In this document: piece after piece, positions 63,301 through 64,000 of the stretch | How positions within the stretch are numbered: the stretch's first letter is position 1 | Layout: each line of letters begins with the position of its first letter | Source: Marinoscillum sp965229915 | Lineage (GTDB): Bacteria; Bacteroidota; Bacteroidia; Cytophagales; Cyclobacteriaceae | Direction of reading: 5' to 3' | Length of the DNA: 64,000 bases | Assembly: GCF_965229915.1 (NCBI RefSeq) | Contig: NZ_CBDDJZ010000001.1 | Location: 4,092,001-4,156,000 of the forward strand | Program-made: the position numbers and the translations under genes | The notes under the pieces: generated by a model | Told to the model about the DNA's origin: nothing | Seen by the model: only the letters and a program-made list of their open reading frames with translations | Databases searched by the model: none

Positions 63301-64000
63301 CTCAAAAGATGGTGACTGTACCAAGAACAGATTTCCGGCAGGATAACATAAATATTAGTACCTATTATGAATACAATGAGAAGTTTCAAAAAAGTGAAAC
63401 CCGATTCAGTAATTATGATTTTTCTTCTCCCGGTATTACACGCACATACACAACAGAGAACAAATACATTTGGGAGGACGTTGCCTATAATAGTGAGGAC
63501 ATTGGGTTATTTGGAGCAGTCATTCAGCAAAAAACGACTGTCACCCGAATGGGTCAAACATTTAAAGTCGGTGCCTCTGCTGTTAGATGGTCTGATTGGT
63601 CAGGTATATTAGCACCAGAAACTTCCTATCAATGGAATGGTGCAACCTCTTTGGATTTTACCGAGTTTAATAGTTCGATTGATCCAAGCGGATGGCAGAG
63701 GTCTGGCACAATTGTTAGCAGAGACGCTCTAGGTCGATCTACCCAAGTGGAAAATATAGATGGTATTGTATCTTCTGCCTATTACATGAGTAATTATTCA
63801 AGTCCTCACATGACGGTAATGAATGCAGAGCTTGATGAATCGTTTTTTGATGACTTTAATGATGAGGATGACTCAGATTGGTTTGGTGGATCTATGAGTG
63901 AGCAGTATGGGTACATGAGTCTACCCACAGGATCAAATAATATTTATCATTCACCACTATCAGCAGGATCAGTTTCTTCAAATGTAGAATTTAGCATGCG
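60387..64000 (+). CDS. Second giant Rhs protein, N-terminal part (runs off the window)
   Basis: An ATG at 60387 opens MKSRLLTVLVFLQISLAQAQ, a signal peptide, and the frame stays open for about 1204 codons to the edge. It parallels the giant protein at 34598: 'SVQDYVNLYTGDLNMPLNVL', 'YNSNVDLSVLKWNKEQDDGV', 'VQWGAHWGNWIGSSNNS', and a propeller-like middle with 'FFVYWWDGQWKN' and 'RFNGTSWIVED'. At the end of the window a LamG-like segment begins ('ESFFDDFNDEDDSDWFGGSM'), as at the matching place in the first giant protein. The core, toxin tail and immunity gene lie outside. About 1 kb of decayed sequence precedes it. Confidence 0.86.
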   Translation, partial: MKSRLLTVLVFLQISLAQAQIDQVFHTAYKSNSPDNGGSDPIGSVQDYVNLYTGDLNMPLNVLTLNTEIGLPISVSFTYNSNVDLSVLKWNKEQDDGVLGHAWSFDYPKITVDDRSTGTRIDDIFYLVDGGSNELICIDKGISYQVDGIPTSFQAKAFKTKNFSPYTFYYIEDLERWEVWREGKKYIFGGKTEFPTAVQWGAHWGNWIGSSNNSTDIEEIGIVWNLAKIENQAGLWLEYSYLNREAQITTSGSETNTVSSLLTKIEASSGEYVDLLYESKSSSWEYYDPNSQASYQDRFTSDYLSSIAAYGKNGNLRQKVNLGYSTYTGQYAKRLLATVTNENQHGHESQPLKFDYYSSSARISTITSPDGAVRTVTYGNTTMDHLVQSFTRPSGYDQQKVWSLENYTVVAYRNAVNMSTKFFVYWWDGQWKNQELFDIDVYHQKVTEESYGMIELDDLDIKFEQDHFAFTHHKYGSNNYWFARAFLEANGTWQTHIENNYAADLPQVVTGLNFAGIVRRLASTTARMYTRGFDSNWTLSSINMSIITGNRSATGMNNYFFVHANNGSDIDQVQLFYLDEERVWNTDGSKDIPYTVSDDYSTLYASQSFIYLVISDDSFQDHGLKIISWDEGFNLPINSLGNLTISKSIGGYIQDVKLYGNKLFYLRYYDPEYNLQFKVGRFNGTSWIVEDRIVNSFGDDVYYAANGYYATYSPISESWTSTITDPQNNPNRFAGMLQNSMFRHYTIGLDDHNMVYYYRQNDGTYSTSGLNGPSGDSFDNYADGGYLSGHTNYFVNDGKITFKQSGTFYQQAVVQTDAAWADHDVEESYYGPNSFVTHSGTAGDDLVFNKLIKGYYGKPSAGSMVVKPVSEVSFNDGFNTVTTQFTYDETNKRYDEYGRAAFDQVTVTHGSGNGYTVHKFFNGNVSSGAGFGNESTYYSFLKGLKYETLAYDDNDVEVSRSQTGYEVVDSYAQKMVTVPRTDFRQDNINISTYYEYNEKFQKSETRFSNYDFSSPGITRTYTTENKYIWEDVAYNSEDIGLFGAVIQQKTTVTRMGQTFKVGASAVRWSDWSGILAPETSYQWNGATSLDFTEFNSSIDPSGWQRSGTIVSRDALGRSTQVENIDGIVSSAYYMSNYSSPHMTVMNAELDESFFDDFNDEDDSDWFGGSMSEQYGYMSLPTGSNNIYHSPLSAGSVSSNVEFSM

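Noticed and set aside
1..64000. Type IX secretion sorting domain on the Rhs or fibre proteins
   Set aside because: The C-termini are coiled coils or toxin tails; I found no typical beta-sandwich sorting signal with 'KIVK' ending.

Overview
The window looks like a chromosomal segment of a Bacteroidota bacterium, most likely a marine or soil Cytophagales relative. The clues are signal peptides ending in YAQ/HAQ/AQ, almost no Shine-Dalgarno sites, A-rich start contexts, candidate -7 boxes of the TAnnTTTG type, and family types typical of the phylum (split Rhs proteins, the RelE-type toxin pair, fibre proteins with a HLPE(V/I)P...GEMN C-terminus). This placement is inference from style and not from a marker gene. 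I see no tRNA, rRNA, CRISPR array or prophage core.

Layout. (1) 1-4455, minus strand: four secreted fibre-like proteins, the first cut by the window edge. (2) 4637-12139, plus strand: a tight operon for the first part of a type II secretion-like (T2SS-like) pseudopilus machine: major pseudopilin (GspG-like), prepilin peptidase, GspE ATPase, GspD secretin, PilM/N- or GspL-like protein, PilO/GspM-like protein, a four-repeat lipoprotein and a GspC/PilP-like protein. (3) 12322-19991: a split Rhs locus (A gene, B gene with core and variable tail, immunity candidate) with a truncated XRE regulator facing it. (4) 20005-26096: five fibre genes. (5) 26269-28124: a small membrane protein and a 540-residue membrane protein I do not recognise. 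(6) 28234-50311: a colinear run with gaps of at most 22 bp and many start/stop overlaps. It holds six fibre genes, a giant 2814-residue Rhs protein with a C-terminal HExxH tail, an exported immunity candidate, four more fibre genes, then the rest of the T2SS-like set (one GspK-position protein, two minor pseudopilins, GspF). (7) 50467-58480: a second split Rhs locus with the same order as the first, including a convergent XRE gene, here intact. (8) 58481-60386: a structured non-coding stretch, a RelE-type toxin-antitoxin pair and 1 kb of decayed sequence. (9) 60387 to the edge: the start of a second giant Rhs gene.

The fibre proteins (19 copies) have a signal peptide, a variable N-terminal body with one to three 'NVGIGT..P..KL.V.G' motifs, and a conserved C-terminal domain of about 90 residues ending in a coiled coil. 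The C-terminal domain falls into sub-types that sit in blocks. Type A has 'VKVDLNVPGPDYVF' and 'VPSAKEM'. Type B has 'EVKVEASPWPDYVF' and 'PSAEEV'. Type C has 'WSDFVF', 'HIQEKGHLPEIP' and 'KLLQK'. Type D is a single divergent copy.

How it may work together (inference): the pseudopilus machine, the Rhs toxins and the fibre proteins are genetically fused into shared transcription units, so the T2SS-like machine is a candidate exporter or surface-display device for Rhs toxins and/or fibre adhesins. I do not know of a described system with this composition. Three fibre genes carry single-base frame disruptions, and several signs of recombination (subtype blocks, a gene-conversion patch, a truncated regulator) suggest the locus is being reshuffled.
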